In this document: positions 1 through 9,326 of the stretch, piece after piece
How positions within the stretch are numbered: the stretch's first letter is position 1
Layout: every line of letters begins with the position of its first letter
Source: Acinetobacter indicus CIP 110367
GTDB lineage: Bacteria > Pseudomonadota > Gammaproteobacteria > Pseudomonadales > Moraxellaceae
Length of the DNA stretch: 64,000 nucleotides
Assembly (NCBI RefSeq): GCF_000488255.1
Contig: NZ_KI530754.1
Span: forward strand, 558,001 to 622,000
Direction: 5' to 3'
Program-made: the position numbers and the translations under genes
The notes under the pieces: generated by a model
Database searches by the model: none
Told to the model about the DNA's origin: nothing
Seen by the model: only the letters and a program-made list of their open reading frames with translations

Positions 1-534
1 GAAGGCGATCCATCTCCAGATGGTAAAGGTGTACTTCAAATTAAACGCGGAATTGAAGTGGGCCATATTTTCCAGCTGGGCCAAAAATATTCTGAAGCAC
101 TGAACTGTAAAGTGTTAGGCGAAGATGGCAAACCATTTGTAGTAACCATGGGCTGTTATGGTATTGGTGTGACCCGTGTCGTGGCTTCTGCAATTGAACA
201 GAATTACGATGAGAAAGGGATTATCTGGCCAGCTGCCATTGCTCCATTTGAAGTCGCAATTGTACCAATGAATGCACACAAGTCACCGCGCACATTAGAA
301 GCTGCAGAAGCCTTATATGCAGAATTAAGTGCTGCCGGTTATGATGTACTACTGGATGACCGTAATGAACGCCCAGGAGTGAAATTCTCTGATCTGGAGT
401 TAACCGGTATTCCACACCGTATTGTGATTGGTGAAAAAGGCTTAGATGCGGGTACTTTTGAATACAAAGGTCGTCGTGATGCTGAATCAACCAACTTAAG
501 CAAAGATGAGTTATTGGCGAAGCTCGCAAAATAA
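1..534 (+). CDS. proS: Prolyl-tRNA synthetase, C-terminal part (5' end outside window)
   Basis: The reading frame is open from base 1 and encodes the end of class IIa prolyl-tRNA synthetase, the cytosolic enzyme that charges tRNA-Pro. Visible are the class II motif 3 region ([18 protein letters not shown], with the ATP-binding arginine), then the anticodon-binding domain ([15 protein letters not shown] through [28 protein letters not shown]). This matches bacterial ProS closely. The stop codon is followed within 20 bases by a strong bidirectional terminator. Only about 177 codons are present, so the editing domain and motifs 1 and 2 lie outside the window. Confidence 0.96.
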   Translation, partial: EGDPSPDGKGVLQIKRGIEVGHIFQLGQKYSEALNCKVLGEDGKPFVVTMGCYGIGVTRVVASAIEQNYDEKGIIWPAAIAPFEVAIVPMNAHKSPRTLEAAEALYAELSAAGYDVLLDDRNERPGVKFSDLELTGIPHRIVIGEKGLDAGTFEYKGRRDAESTNLSKDELLAKLAK

Positions 535-549
535 TAAATCTTGGCTTAT

Positions 550-578
550 AAAAAAATCCCGCTTCAGCGGGATTTTTT
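550..578. terminator. Bidirectional Rho-independent terminator between proS and the exported-protein operon
   Basis: A perfect 7-bp stem (ATCCCGC/GCGGGAT) with a TTCA loop is flanked by six A on the left and six T on the right. It can therefore end transcription of proS (plus) and of the convergent operon at 590-6358 (minus). Confidence 0.9.
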
Positions 579-589
579 AGTTTTAAGGC

Positions 590-1909
590 TTAGCAGAATT
601 TCATACCACCGTAGCAGTTTGATTTAAACTCCTGCCCCTGCAAGACCAGATTTGTTAAAGGAAAATCCAGATCAGTTGTCAAAGGAATATTTCCGACCTC
701 TAAAGCATCACCACCTATACACCCCGTTAACAAGTTACCACATGCTCTTGGATTATTTGTTAAATCTGCATTAATTCCATTAATTGTCTGCTGAAGTACA
801 GCATTACTAATTGCAACGTTAGTAGTTGGACTTAAACTTCCTAATTCAACCTCATCTTCCAGAGCAAGCCACCAACCTCTATTTGCCCCCACTGAAGCAC
901 CTGGCCACAAAATATTCTCAGCTTGCAAAGAAAGAGAGGCAGGGTTATTTAAATATAACGCATGAATCAGGCCAAGGTCTTGAGATACAGTAATATCTGT
1001 TGTTAATCCCGTAATATTACCCGTTACCTGTTTTTCTAAATTTAAAAAACCTAAAACAGTTGCTGTTAATGGTCCCTCAAAGTTAATTTGGCCAACCGTC
1101 CCTGCTCCTTTCAATTTAACATCTGTTAATCGCGTACCCGAAACCACAGTAGACTGAATAGTAAAAGGAGCATTTGTAGAACTTAATTTTAAATTATACT
1201 GGTCTGACTCGTACGCAATATCTAAACAAGGGTTAAAGAGTCCACCACAATTACCACTCCGCAGCCCCCCTGATACTTCTCCTTTAATTTTCATACCTGT
1301 ATAAGCATAGGTCATATTACGTTCTTCTGTAATCGCAACACCTGAGGCTGTTTTAGTTTTCATATAACCGCTAAAAGTATTAATACCATTCGGAACATTG
1401 CTATTTTCAGTACCTAACGTCATTAAACCGGCGATTTTTTCAGCACTTATACGAAAACCCAATATTTCGCGAGTTGCTGTTGAATTTCCATTTCTAATTG
1501 CAAACTGAATAAAAGGGTTAGTAATGATTGCAGAACTTGCTGCCCGCTGATCTGCTGTGTAATCAGTACTTGCAGGTAAACCACTTAAAGAAATATTATC
1601 GATATCAATATCACAGGTATTTGAAATAAGTGAGTTGTTAACTCCACCACAACCCAGTTGTAGTTTTTTAATATTCGCATTCAGCTCCATTTCGGCACTT
1701 AAACCTAACTTATAAAAGCTAATATTCGATTGATTATAAGTGTTATTTAAAGCATCTCTTGTATCTTCACCCATTTGCATTTCTAAATTAAGTAAAGCCT
1801 GTCCTGTCACATCCGATAATTCAGCATCTTCAAGCACAGATAAGGCATGACTTGTGTTCGTCATGGATAAAGCTGAACCTATAAGAGCCCACATTATTGT
1901 TTTTTTCAT
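590..1909 (-). CDS. Exported protein with N-terminal VTGQ motif (last gene of a four-gene cluster)
   Basis: This 439-residue protein has a Sec signal peptide (MKKTIMWALIGSALSM...SHA). Right after it comes the short motif LSVLEDAELSDVTGQALL, shared in variant form by the three upstream genes. The rest is rich in Asn, Thr, Gly and Ser with alternating hydrophobic residues, as expected for an extracellular or outer-membrane beta-rich protein. It ends in a Cys-containing tail (SNCYGGMKFC). The ATG at 1909 is chosen because AAGGA lies 7 bases upstream; the upstream in-frame codon is a TTG. It is the last gene of the operon and stops just before the terminator. Similar clusters in Acinetobacter are annotated as fil or DUF6160-type surface or pilus-associated proteins. 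That link is from memory and the function is unknown. Confidence 0.8.
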   Translation of the reverse strand: MKKTIMWALIGSALSMTNTSHALSVLEDAELSDVTGQALLNLEMQMGEDTRDALNNTYNQSNISFYKLGLSAEMELNANIKKLQLGCGGVNNSLISNTCDIDIDNISLSGLPASTDYTADQRAASSAIITNPFIQFAIRNGNSTATREILGFRISAEKIAGLMTLGTENSNVPNGINTFSGYMKTKTASGVAITEERNMTYAYTGMKIKGEVSGGLRSGNCGGLFNPCLDIAYESDQYNLKLSSTNAPFTIQSTVVSGTRLTDVKLKGAGTVGQINFEGPLTATVLGFLNLEKQVTGNITGLTTDITVSQDLGLIHALYLNNPASLSLQAENILWPGASVGANRGWWLALEDEVELGSLSPTTNVAISNAVLQQTINGINADLTNNPRACGNLLTGCIGGDALEVGNIPLTTDLDFPLTNLVLQGQEFKSNCYGGMKFC

Positions 1910-1938
1910 ACTCAAATCCTTAAGCCAATTTCATCTAC

Positions 1939-4194
1939 TTAGCGTGGTGTGATCCCTAAAGTGCTACGCATATTGCCACCAGGAATGGCAAAATCAGCAA
2001 TTTTTTGCATCGTTCCAGATGGAGACATCGCCATTTCTGCTTTAAAAGCTTGTCCCAATCCAGACTGCATTGTCGCTTTATAATTAAAGTTCACCTGATT
2101 ATCTAAGACCACCGTATCTTGTTTCACTAGAACACGGGCATCTAAACCCACATGACCTTGCATTTTGTTTAAATTTACACTGGAGGTTTTAGTCCCGACG
2201 CCATTCCGGTCTTCATTAATCAGGCTGATATAACTGCCCAAAACACTTGGATTATCTTTATCTGTCTCTGCAATCGGATTAAATTCAAAATTTGCTTTTA
2301 AAGATAAAAAATTAGTATCGGGTGTGGCATTCGTGGACTCAAGACCAGGAATAATCATAAGTTCACCTTTACCATCAAGCTTGAAGGCTAAAGAAGCCAA
2401 GATGTCATCTTTTCTGGCAAAGTTATCGATAGGAACTACCCGGTTCTGACATTCTACTTCAGCACAGTTATATAAAGAGCCTGGCAACTGACCAATTGCA
2501 ATTTCAGCTTTTGCAGCCAGCAGCAAGTTATCTGCCTTGACATAAATGCCATCTTCTTCAAAACCAATCACCCCATCCGATTTCAAGTACGCATCTATAT
2601 TTCTTAGGCCCGCATAATAGTTGACTTCTTCACCACTATATTTACCGGTCGCACCATCAATAATCAGAATAGAGGTTGTACTTGGTGCGCCTGTTTTCTG
2701 GTCAATACCATAGCCTTCCGTCGAAAGTGCCAGGTTATAGCCTAAACCAGAACGGTCAACGCCATTACGACTATAATTTTTTGCATACAAAGCCAGGTTG
2801 GTATTTAAGTTAAAGATTGGAATACCAATCCCCCACTCGCCAGAAGTCGCGGTAATGGCATCAATCGAGTTATCTGAAATGAATCTGGCCTTACGCGCGA
2901 TGGCCTGAAAATCCATACCTCGCACCGCAATAAGCGCTAAATTTTGTGCATTCTGATCAGGGCTAATGTTATAAATCAATTCTAGAGTATTACTGCCCAG
3001 CACCTTTTGCATATTCTCATTGATAATAAAGTTTAAAGATTTGGCCTGAACGGTATTAATAAAAATATCACCAAAATCAATATAGGCGTTGCGTTTAGTC
3101 AAGTCATCAACATTATTACTATCACGTACTGCAAGTGGCGATAAGTTAGAAAATTCAATTGCATAGCTGCCTGTACCTGTATGCCCAATCTCGAGTGTAG
3201 TCGGAGCCCTGCCATTGAGTAGCGGGTTGCCTTCTCGGGTAAATTCGGCAGACATACCCAGATGTAAACCACCCGGACCGGCTATATCATAACCACCGGC
3301 TTGCCGTGTTGTTTCAGTCAAATCGCCTGAATTACGACTAACCGTATTAAACTTCCCAATTCCAGCCTGGTTGGCATTAATAAAGAGCTTACCATTGGTC
3401 ACTGCTCCAGAAGCTCCCATACGAATCAGGTTATTCTGGCTTCCCTCTGGACCATAACGTAAATCGATATTCACCCCTGGATTGGTTGCTCCTGACCGGT
3501 TATCGGATACATTGGTCAGATCTTCTACCCGTCCTAAATTTACAATATGGTCTTGGCCAGTAGGACTGTTTTTAGTTGCCAGCACAATCCCTTCATCCTG
3601 ATCCAAATACATATACCCATCTGCAGACAGGTTAAAGTTAAAATCTTTTAAGGTCAGGTTCTGGCCATTTAGACCATAAGAAATACTGGCATTTTTAAGC
3701 TCAAAATCTAAATGAGCCAGATCATTTCGGTTAAATAATCCATTACTGGTAATTAAGTTAAAACGTAGTGGTGAAATAGTATGAAAGCTTAAAGACCCCA
3801 GGTTCTGATCCGTTTGGTTATCACCACAGTTCGGCTCACAAATGAGCATGATGTTCTGAACCGTAGATTTAAATGGTGAAATACTCGCCTGGATATGCAT
3901 GCCGACACCATTTGCTGTGGTACCAACGTCAACATCAAGGGTACTTTTAATATTCTGCCCCCCCGAGCTGAGCACTTCAACATCATGCATCCCCAGTTTC
4001 ATACTTCCGGTATTGTGATAGTCCACCCAGTTCAATTGATCAATTGTCACCTTCGAAACTTCATGGGTAATGGAAATACCATCCTGCCCTGTCACCTGAC
4101 TGAGACTACGATCAGAAATAGGCTGTAGTGCGTATGCCTGCTGAGCTAAACAGATAGATAAGGCAAGTACATTTAATTTTATTGTTTTATTCAT
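1939..4194 (-). CDS. Large exported protein with N-terminal VTGQDGISI motif
   Basis: This 751-residue protein has a signal peptide (MNKTIKLNVLALSICLAQQAYA) followed by LQPISDRSLSQVTGQDGISI. This is the clearest copy of the motif shared by all four genes of the cluster. The body has many short segments of the type 'LHLGMSAEFTREGN' and 'GKLFINANQAGIGKFN', typical of long repetitive beta structure, and no enzyme motif. The ATG at 4194 has AAGGA 8 bases upstream. It sits 27 bases after the 217-residue gene and 29 bases before the 439-residue gene, so the cluster is almost surely one transcript. It resembles DUF6160/Fil-type proteins. A surface filament or outer-membrane role is inference only. 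Confidence 0.8.
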   Translation of the reverse strand: MNKTIKLNVLALSICLAQQAYALQPISDRSLSQVTGQDGISITHEVSKVTIDQLNWVDYHNTGSMKLGMHDVEVLSSGGQNIKSTLDVDVGTTANGVGMHIQASISPFKSTVQNIMLICEPNCGDNQTDQNLGSLSFHTISPLRFNLITSNGLFNRNDLAHLDFELKNASISYGLNGQNLTLKDFNFNLSADGYMYLDQDEGIVLATKNSPTGQDHIVNLGRVEDLTNVSDNRSGATNPGVNIDLRYGPEGSQNNLIRMGASGAVTNGKLFINANQAGIGKFNTVSRNSGDLTETTRQAGGYDIAGPGGLHLGMSAEFTREGNPLLNGRAPTTLEIGHTGTGSYAIEFSNLSPLAVRDSNNVDDLTKRNAYIDFGDIFINTVQAKSLNFIINENMQKVLGSNTLELIYNISPDQNAQNLALIAVRGMDFQAIARKARFISDNSIDAITATSGEWGIGIPIFNLNTNLALYAKNYSRNGVDRSGLGYNLALSTEGYGIDQKTGAPSTTSILIIDGATGKYSGEEVNYYAGLRNIDAYLKSDGVIGFEEDGIYVKADNLLLAAKAEIAIGQLPGSLYNCAEVECQNRVVPIDNFARKDDILASLAFKLDGKGELMIIPGLESTNATPDTNFLSLKANFEFNPIAETDKDNPSVLGSYISLINEDRNGVGTKTSSVNLNKMQGHVGLDARVLVKQDTVVLDNQVNFNYKATMQSGLGQAFKAEMAMSPSGTMQKIADFAIPGGNMRSTLGITPR

Positions 4195-4221
4195 TTCAAT
4201 GTCCTTTTGAAATCCCAACGC

Positions 4222-4875
4222 TTAACAGCGGCTGGTTGCAGCTCCTGAGCAGTTATAACTGAAAATTTTGATATCTCCTGACAGATGCAAGTTGCCATGA
4301 ACATTCAGTCCCATAAATCCCTGTTCCTGTCCCTGATCAAATGAAGGAACCTGAGAACCATTGTTATAGGTGGTATATCGGGTATTGTTTAAATAACCTT
4401 CATTACCTGACTCAACCGCCAGACTCGCAAAACCTAGATTCCTGATTTTCAGAGGATGCTGATCATAAAATTTAAGCAGCATCGCTGTTTGTGGATTTTT
4501 ATCCTTATTAATAATGGTGGTGCCTTCCAAGGAGAATTTATCAATCTGAATCGTGCCTTGAATCTGTTTAAACACCAGCCACTTCTGACCATTTTCATCA
4601 CGATGATTATTGGGAGAAAAAGCAAAACGGCATAACACATCATTGCTACATTCATACTGATAATTTGCCGTAGTGACCTCACCATTACTGAGTTCGGAAA
4701 TATTCTTGAGACTCATGTCATTGGCATATTTATGGTTTAAAGAAAGCGTCCAGCTTAAATCGGCACCGCCCTGCCCGACCGTATTTAACAGTTCATCTTG
4801 ATTTAAACTGACCAGTTGAGCAGAACTGAATGTACTGACACAAAGGGTCAGTGGAAAACAGATTTTTTTCAGCAT
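4222..4875 (-). CDS. Small exported protein of the VTGQ-motif cluster
   Basis: This 217-residue protein has a signal peptide (MLKKICFPLTLCVSTFSSAQ) and a diverged copy of the cluster motif (LNQDELLNTVGQGGADLSW). A Cys pair (YECSNDVLC) and a C-terminal Cys pair (NCSGAATSRC) suggest disulphide bonds formed in the periplasm. GGGA lies 7 bases before the ATG. It lies 13 bases downstream of the 489-residue gene. It is the shortest member and may be an accessory or minor subunit of whatever the operon builds, but no known domain was recognised. Confidence 0.75.
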   Translation of the reverse strand: MLKKICFPLTLCVSTFSSAQLVSLNQDELLNTVGQGGADLSWTLSLNHKYANDMSLKNISELSNGEVTTANYQYECSNDVLCRFAFSPNNHRDENGQKWLVFKQIQGTIQIDKFSLEGTTIINKDKNPQTAMLLKFYDQHPLKIRNLGFASLAVESGNEGYLNNTRYTTYNNGSQVPSFDQGQEQGFMGLNVHGNLHLSGDIKIFSYNCSGAATSRC

Positions 4876-4888
4876 CTCAAGTTCCCTC

Positions 4889-6358
4889 TTATAGTCCCGT
4901 GGTCTTAAACTTCAAGTGCTGGATCAGCACACCATCAATTGCCACCGAGCCCAAGTTTACAGGTGCTGTAGTTGCATGCGGACTTCTAAATACCACACCG
5001 GTAGAATTACTCGCAGTGTTGGCTTTTAACAGATTCGTGGTCGGATCACGTGTCACACTACCAATTGAAATACTGCTATGTGTTGCATTGGTTCCCTGAT
5101 AGTTGGTGGTTCCTGCCCCTGAAAGTACTTGGGAAATATTAGAGCCACAATAAGCGACATTACAGGTTGAGCCTTTATAGTCAGCAGGGTTGATCTCGGT
5201 GTTATCACCATCAATATCGGCATAATAGGTATAAATCTGTTTATAAATTTCAGGGACATTCGGAATGCGGGTCACTTCTAAAATAATATTCTGACCTTCC
5301 GAGCCCAAAATAAACGGTTGGTGCATATTGCCGAGCACTAAATTGATGTTAGGGCTATACAAATACAAACCCTCTTCAGCATGGAAAATTGGGGCTAAAG
5401 AACGGTCGAGTGCAGGCGTAACCGCGGTACCATCATTGAGGGTTGCTGTACTTATACGCAAACCTCTGACATTGAGCAGTTCTTTATTAGCCTGGGTATT
5501 TTCATAAATTAGAGCTTCAGGATTATCATTGGTATTCAGACGGATAAGACTGGCCATACCTAAAGTCTGACTTTCTACCGCATTGGTAGAAGGCATGGTT
5601 TGAAACAGTCGAACCTGTGAACCACTTAGGCTTAGACCATTGGCCACCAATTGCAAACGAATTCGCTGATTTTTTAATAAGTCAGGATCATTGACCGCAT
5701 CGGTCGTGACAGGTGCCCCCGTAATTGGGTCCACCTTGTTACTTGAGTTCCAGCTGCGTGAAAAAGCATCTAACCAAAGCCCAAGTTTAATATTATTGTC
5801 CTGATCATCAGCATCCACTTTGGCCAAAGGAGCTTCTAAAGAAATATAACTGATATCGGCCGCTGCATTCGTACTGTCAAATTGACGGATATTTTCGGCT
5901 GTACCAGCGCGAAATAACCAGGGATTCGCAGCACTGCCCCAATCAAACCCTTGATTACTATAGCGCTGGTTCATATTGTTATTGGTTTCAGAGAGCGCCA
6001 GACCATAAATAAAAATATCCGCTTTGGTTCTCTGATTGGCAGCATCAGTCTGACTGAGGGTTAAATTATCGTAATTTTCACCTACCGGAATGATGCGAAT
6101 AAAACCGGTGTCATATTGTTCCGGATTATCGAGATTACGGGTATAACTTGATGCCGCAGACACATCATTCGGGCGCTGAAATACCATTTTGAAATTTTCA
6201 GGAAGCAAGGCAATCCCTTCACCTGTGGTATTTGCCAGATGTTCATCGGATAGATTCTGTAAAGCATATGCAGGAGAACTTAGCAACATCCCGACCAAGG
6301 CAGCTAAGCAACTTTTTCTAAAATTTAGGCCAATTCCATATTCAGTCATCTCGACCAT
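4889..6358 (-). CDS. Exported protein, first gene of the VTGQ-motif cluster
   Basis: This 489-residue protein has an N-terminal hydrophobic segment (CLAALVGMLLSSPAYA) and the diverged motif LQNLSDEHLANTTGEGIALL. The body is Asn/Thr/Ser-rich with no enzyme motif. A Cys pair (GSTCNVAYCGSN) occurs near residue 400. As the promoter-proximal gene it probably sets expression of the cluster. Two starts are possible: ATG 6358 (GGGA 5 bases upstream) and ATG 6349 (AGGA 8 bases upstream). Both give the same signal peptide. Upstream lie about 130 AT-rich bases and then the dcd terminators, so the operon promoter is probably within 6359-6490. Function unknown. Confidence 0.78.
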   Translation of the reverse strand: MVEMTEYGIGLNFRKSCLAALVGMLLSSPAYALQNLSDEHLANTTGEGIALLPENFKMVFQRPNDVSAASSYTRNLDNPEQYDTGFIRIIPVGENYDNLTLSQTDAANQRTKADIFIYGLALSETNNNMNQRYSNQGFDWGSAANPWLFRAGTAENIRQFDSTNAAADISYISLEAPLAKVDADDQDNNIKLGLWLDAFSRSWNSSNKVDPITGAPVTTDAVNDPDLLKNQRIRLQLVANGLSLSGSQVRLFQTMPSTNAVESQTLGMASLIRLNTNDNPEALIYENTQANKELLNVRGLRISTATLNDGTAVTPALDRSLAPIFHAEEGLYLYSPNINLVLGNMHQPFILGSEGQNIILEVTRIPNVPEIYKQIYTYYADIDGDNTEINPADYKGSTCNVAYCGSNISQVLSGAGTTNYQGTNATHSSISIGSVTRDPTTNLLKANTASNSTGVVFRSPHATTAPVNLGSVAIDGVLIQHLKFKTTGL

Positions 6359-6493
6359 CCTATTCCCAGATGCTCCGCATCATTCTTTTATTTATCCAGA
6401 ACTTGGCTATTTATTTATGTGTTTTTATCCTTAAAAACATGCGATTACCAAGTCATAATTGTTGTTCATTATGCGTAATAATTTATCAATTGC

Positions 6494-6523
6494 AAAAAAA
6501 TACGGGCCAAAAAGCCCGTTTTT
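6494..6523. terminator. Hairpin terminator upstream of the VTGQ cluster
   Basis: The stem ACGGGC/GCCCGT with an A-rich loop is flanked by seven A and five T, so it works in both directions. It separates the dcd unit from the exported-protein operon on the minus strand. Confidence 0.7.
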
Positions 6524-6542
6524 CCGATGAATGAATTGGAGA

Positions 6543-6577
6543 AAAAACAAGCGAGCACAACGGCTCGCTTGTTTTTA
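6543..6577. terminator. Terminator downstream of dcd
   Basis: The stem ACAAGCGAG/CTCGCTTGT is flanked by AAAAA on the left and TTTTT on the right. It begins 17 bases after the dcd stop (minus strand). It forms a double terminator with the hairpin at 6494-6523. Confidence 0.8.
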
Positions 6578-6593
6578 TTTTAAGTTTCCACTA

Positions 6594-7163
6594 TCAGGCT
6601 TTCGGTAAGGTTACCCCGGTTTGGCCCTGATATTTACCACCACGATCTTTATAGGAGGTTTCACACACTTCATCTGATTCAAAGAACAGCATCTGTGCAA
6701 CGCCTTCACCCGCGTAAATACGTGCAGGCAGGTTGGTGGTATTAGAGAATTCCAAGGTCACATGCCCTTCCCACTCTGGTTCGAGCGGCGTGACATTGAC
6801 AATAATACCGCAGCGCGCATAGGTCGATTTGCCCAGACACACGGTTAAAACATTACGTGGAATACGGAAATATTCAACTGTACGCGCCAAGGCAAACGAG
6901 TTTGGTGGAATAATGCAGACATCCGATTCAATATCAATAAAGCTTTTTTCATCAAAGTTTTTTGGATCAACAATGGCAGAATGGACATTGGTGAATACTT
7001 TAAATTCACGCGCACAACGGACGTCATAACCATAACTTGAAACGCCATAGGAAATCAGTTTGTTGCCATTTTCATCAAATCGAACCTGATTATGTGCATA
7101 CGGTTCAATCATGCCGTGTTTTTCGCTCATTTCGCGAATCCAACGATCAGACTTAATTGCCAT
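6594..7163 (-). CDS. dcd: dCTP deaminase
   Basis: This 189-residue cytosolic enzyme deaminates dCTP to dUTP, supplying dUTPase for dTMP synthesis. The length is normal for bacterial Dcd. Recognisable family segments include the start [33 protein letters not shown], the catalytic-glutamate region ([20 protein letters not shown]) and the C-terminal [13 protein letters not shown] nucleotide lid. It is a single-gene unit with its own terminator. The start ATG is the conserved N-terminus of the family. Confidence 0.96.
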   Translation of the reverse strand: MAIKSDRWIREMSEKHGMIEPYAHNQVRFDENGNKLISYGVSSYGYDVRCAREFKVFTNVHSAIVDPKNFDEKSFIDIESDVCIIPPNSFALARTVEYFRIPRNVLTVCLGKSTYARCGIIVNVTPLEPEWEGHVTLEFSNTTNLPARIYAGEGVAQMLFFESDEVCETSYKDRGGKYQGQTGVTLPKA

Positions 7164-7275
7164 TTATTTCTATCCAAAAGCGAATGTTTTACTGCGCTGT
7201 ACTTTAACTGAAATCGGCACCAATGGAAATAAGCAGGCATGAAGTCGACTTTTCCGCCTGCTGTAGATGGGTCAT

Positions 7276-7869
7276 TTAAAGCCTTAAAAGCGCCGAATAA
7301 CTTAACGGAATTGAAAAGCTGAACAGCAGCAAGGATGCTGTTTTTTGCAGATTGGCCGGATTAAGCCAGCGGATTTTATTGCTGGCCAAAAAGGAACCAA
7401 TCAGGGTCCAGAAAAATGCAATGGGAATAATCAGGATCAGAAACATCAGAATATGTGCCACATAATGTGCGGCGCTGGTCCAGGCGATGGCCGGAAAAAT
7501 TGCAGAAGCAAACAGCAAGGCCTTCGGATTTAGTAAAGTGGCCACAAACAGTTCACGTGCACGAATGGTCGGCTGCTGAAACTGCTGTTCGACATTGGCA
7601 GTACGCCACAACTTGATGGCCAGATAAATGATATAAACCGCACTAAACAGTTTGAGCAAAGTGGGCAATAACGGTAACTGGCTCGACACCTGCCCGATTA
7701 GCATGCCCCATAGAGTAATGGAAATCAGGTAACCAAAGGCTTCAGCGGGAATTAAATGAAAAGATTTACGGATGCCGACCTGAATTCCGGAAGAGGCCAG
7801 CAAGGTGTTGGTTGGACCAGGTGTCAACAAGATGGTGATCACCAAACCAATAAAAAACCATGAAATCAT
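7276..7869 (-). CDS. LysE/RhtB-family amino acid exporter
   Basis: This 197-residue polytopic inner-membrane protein of the LysE/RhtB superfamily carries the hallmark TPGPTN motif after the first helix (MISWFFIGLVITILLTPGPTN) and about six hydrophobic segments. Such proteins export amino acids or related metabolites by proton antiport, and the substrate cannot be told from sequence. The ATG at 7869 is preferred over upstream in-frame starts because AGG precedes it at good spacing and the family starts directly with the first helix. It is probably transcribed alone. Confidence 0.85.
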   Translation of the reverse strand: MISWFFIGLVITILLTPGPTNTLLASSGIQVGIRKSFHLIPAEAFGYLISITLWGMLIGQVSSQLPLLPTLLKLFSAVYIIYLAIKLWRTANVEQQFQQPTIRARELFVATLLNPKALLFASAIFPAIAWTSAAHYVAHILMFLILIIPIAFFWTLIGSFLASNKIRWLNPANLQKTASLLLFSFSIPLSYSALLRL

Positions 7870-8276
7870 AGCCAGCCTCATGCGCGAATGCTGCAAATGT
7901 AATGGAGTTGCAAGGCATAGGCAAAAAATAAATTGTAACTGGCCTCATTGTGCAGCAAAACAGAGGAATTCCTCAACTAAAAACACAGTCAATTACAATA
8001 TATTTATTATTAATTATCATAAACTTAAAAACATATTAAAGAATATATAACAGTCATCAAAACTGGGCCGTTCATCTCTAATGTATCAAGGGTTTTTAGT
8101 CCATTTTTACTCTCCCCCAATTGTATAAATGCGTAAAAAAACTGTTCAAGTTCAAATTATTCAGTTAATTTTTAACTCAACAAGCTGCCTTAACCAGAAT
8201 AACCAGAACCAGCTTTAAGTTTGAAATCTTTCAATATTTCAACAATGGATGACGATAATAATCACAGGAGAAGTCA
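7870..8276. other. Intergenic region between the LysE gene and the TRAP operon
   Basis: These 407 AT-rich bases separate divergent genes and should hold both promoters. The only clear element is AGGAGA at 8266-8272, the ribosome-binding site of the TAXI gene. I see no gene, repeat or confident promoter. Confidence 0.5.
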
Positions 8277-9278
8277 ATGAAAAAATGGACGCAACTGACC
8301 TTACTGACGCTGGCCTTAGCTGGTGTAAGTGCTTGTTCCAATGATCCGGGCCAGAACAACACCCAGGCCGATCCACAAAGCAGTGCCGCTGCTGCCGACA
8401 AACTGCAAACCCGTTTTGTCAGTATTGCCACGGGTGGTGCCTCCGGTCCCTATAACGTGATCGGGACCAGTCTGGCCGAACTGTAAAACAAAACCTACGG
8501 CGTTAACTCCAAAACCCAGACCACCGGCGCTTCGGTTGAAAACCTGAACCTGCTAAAACAGAATAAAGTCGAAATGGCTTTTGTGATGAGTGATAGTCTG
8601 ACCGAAGCCATTCAGGGCACAGGCAGCTTTAAAGATAAAATTGGCAAGGTGCAGCAAATTGCGGCTTTATATCCTAACTATGTGCAGATTGTGGCTTCAA
8701 AAAAATCCGGGATTCGCTCTATTGAAGATTTAAAAGGCAAACGTATTGCCGTGGGTGCACAAAACTCCGGGGTGGAAGTTAATGCGCGTACCCTGCTGAA
8801 TGGTTTTGGGATTAGCTATGACGATGTCAAAGTCGATTACTTGGGCTATGCCGAAGCCGCCGATGCCTTAAAAGGTGGCAAACTGGATGCGGCCTTCCTG
8901 ACCAGTGGTATTCCAAATTCATCATTGATGGAACTACAGCAGAGTTTTGATCTGCAACTGGTGAGTATTAATGCAGACAAAGTCAAACAGATTGCCCAGA
9001 ACCAGTCTTACTTCCTGCCGATGGTGATTCCAAAAGGCACGTATGGCAATACAGAAGATGTGCAGACCGCGGCCATTATGAATGCCTTGGTGGTACGTTC
9101 CGACCTGTCTGAAGATGATGTGTATAAGCTGACCAAAACCTTCTTTGACAATTTAGGCAATTTAGCCAATGCCCATCAGGCCGCTACAGATATTACTCTG
9201 GAAAAAGCCCAGCAAGGTCTGGTTGCACCGCTGCACCCAGGGGCGAAACGTTATTATGATGAGGTGGCAGCACCTTAA
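8277..9278 (+). pseudogene. TRAP transporter TAXI-family solute-binding protein, interrupted by an in-frame stop
   Basis: This would be the extracytoplasmic solute-binding lipoprotein of a TRAP-TAXI transporter. The signal peptide ends in a lipobox (LALAGVSAC), followed by the mature start of the fold (RFVSIATGGASGPYNVIGTSLAEL). Translation then meets TAA at 8484-8486. The same frame continues without a gap as NKTYGVNSKTQTTGASVENL and through MAFVMSDSLTEA to YYDEVAAP. The family has a tyrosine in 'LAELYNKTYG', so one base change (TAT or TAC to TAA) explains the stop. The product would be a 69-residue stub. An internal GTG/ATG near 8574-8586 could only make a fragment without a signal peptide. 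The end overlaps the next gene's ATG (TAATG). The other operon genes are also broken. Confidence 0.92.
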
Positions 9279-9296
9279 TGTTCAGCCATAAAAGTG

Positions 9297-9306
9297 CAGT
9301 TTGGGC
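9297..9306. repeat. Left 10-bp target-site duplication of the IS4-family element
   Basis: The direct repeat CAGTTTGGGC here is identical to 10576-10585. Removing one copy plus 9307-10575 restores the DUF1850 reading frame, which proves the insertion point. Confidence 0.95.
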
Positions 9307-9326
9307 CATTGCTGTCCCACAATTTT

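Noticed and set aside
8231..8431. Minus-strand open frame opposite the TAXI signal-peptide region
   Set aside because: It is antisense to a clear lipoprotein signal sequence, has no ribosome-binding site and no recognisable product.
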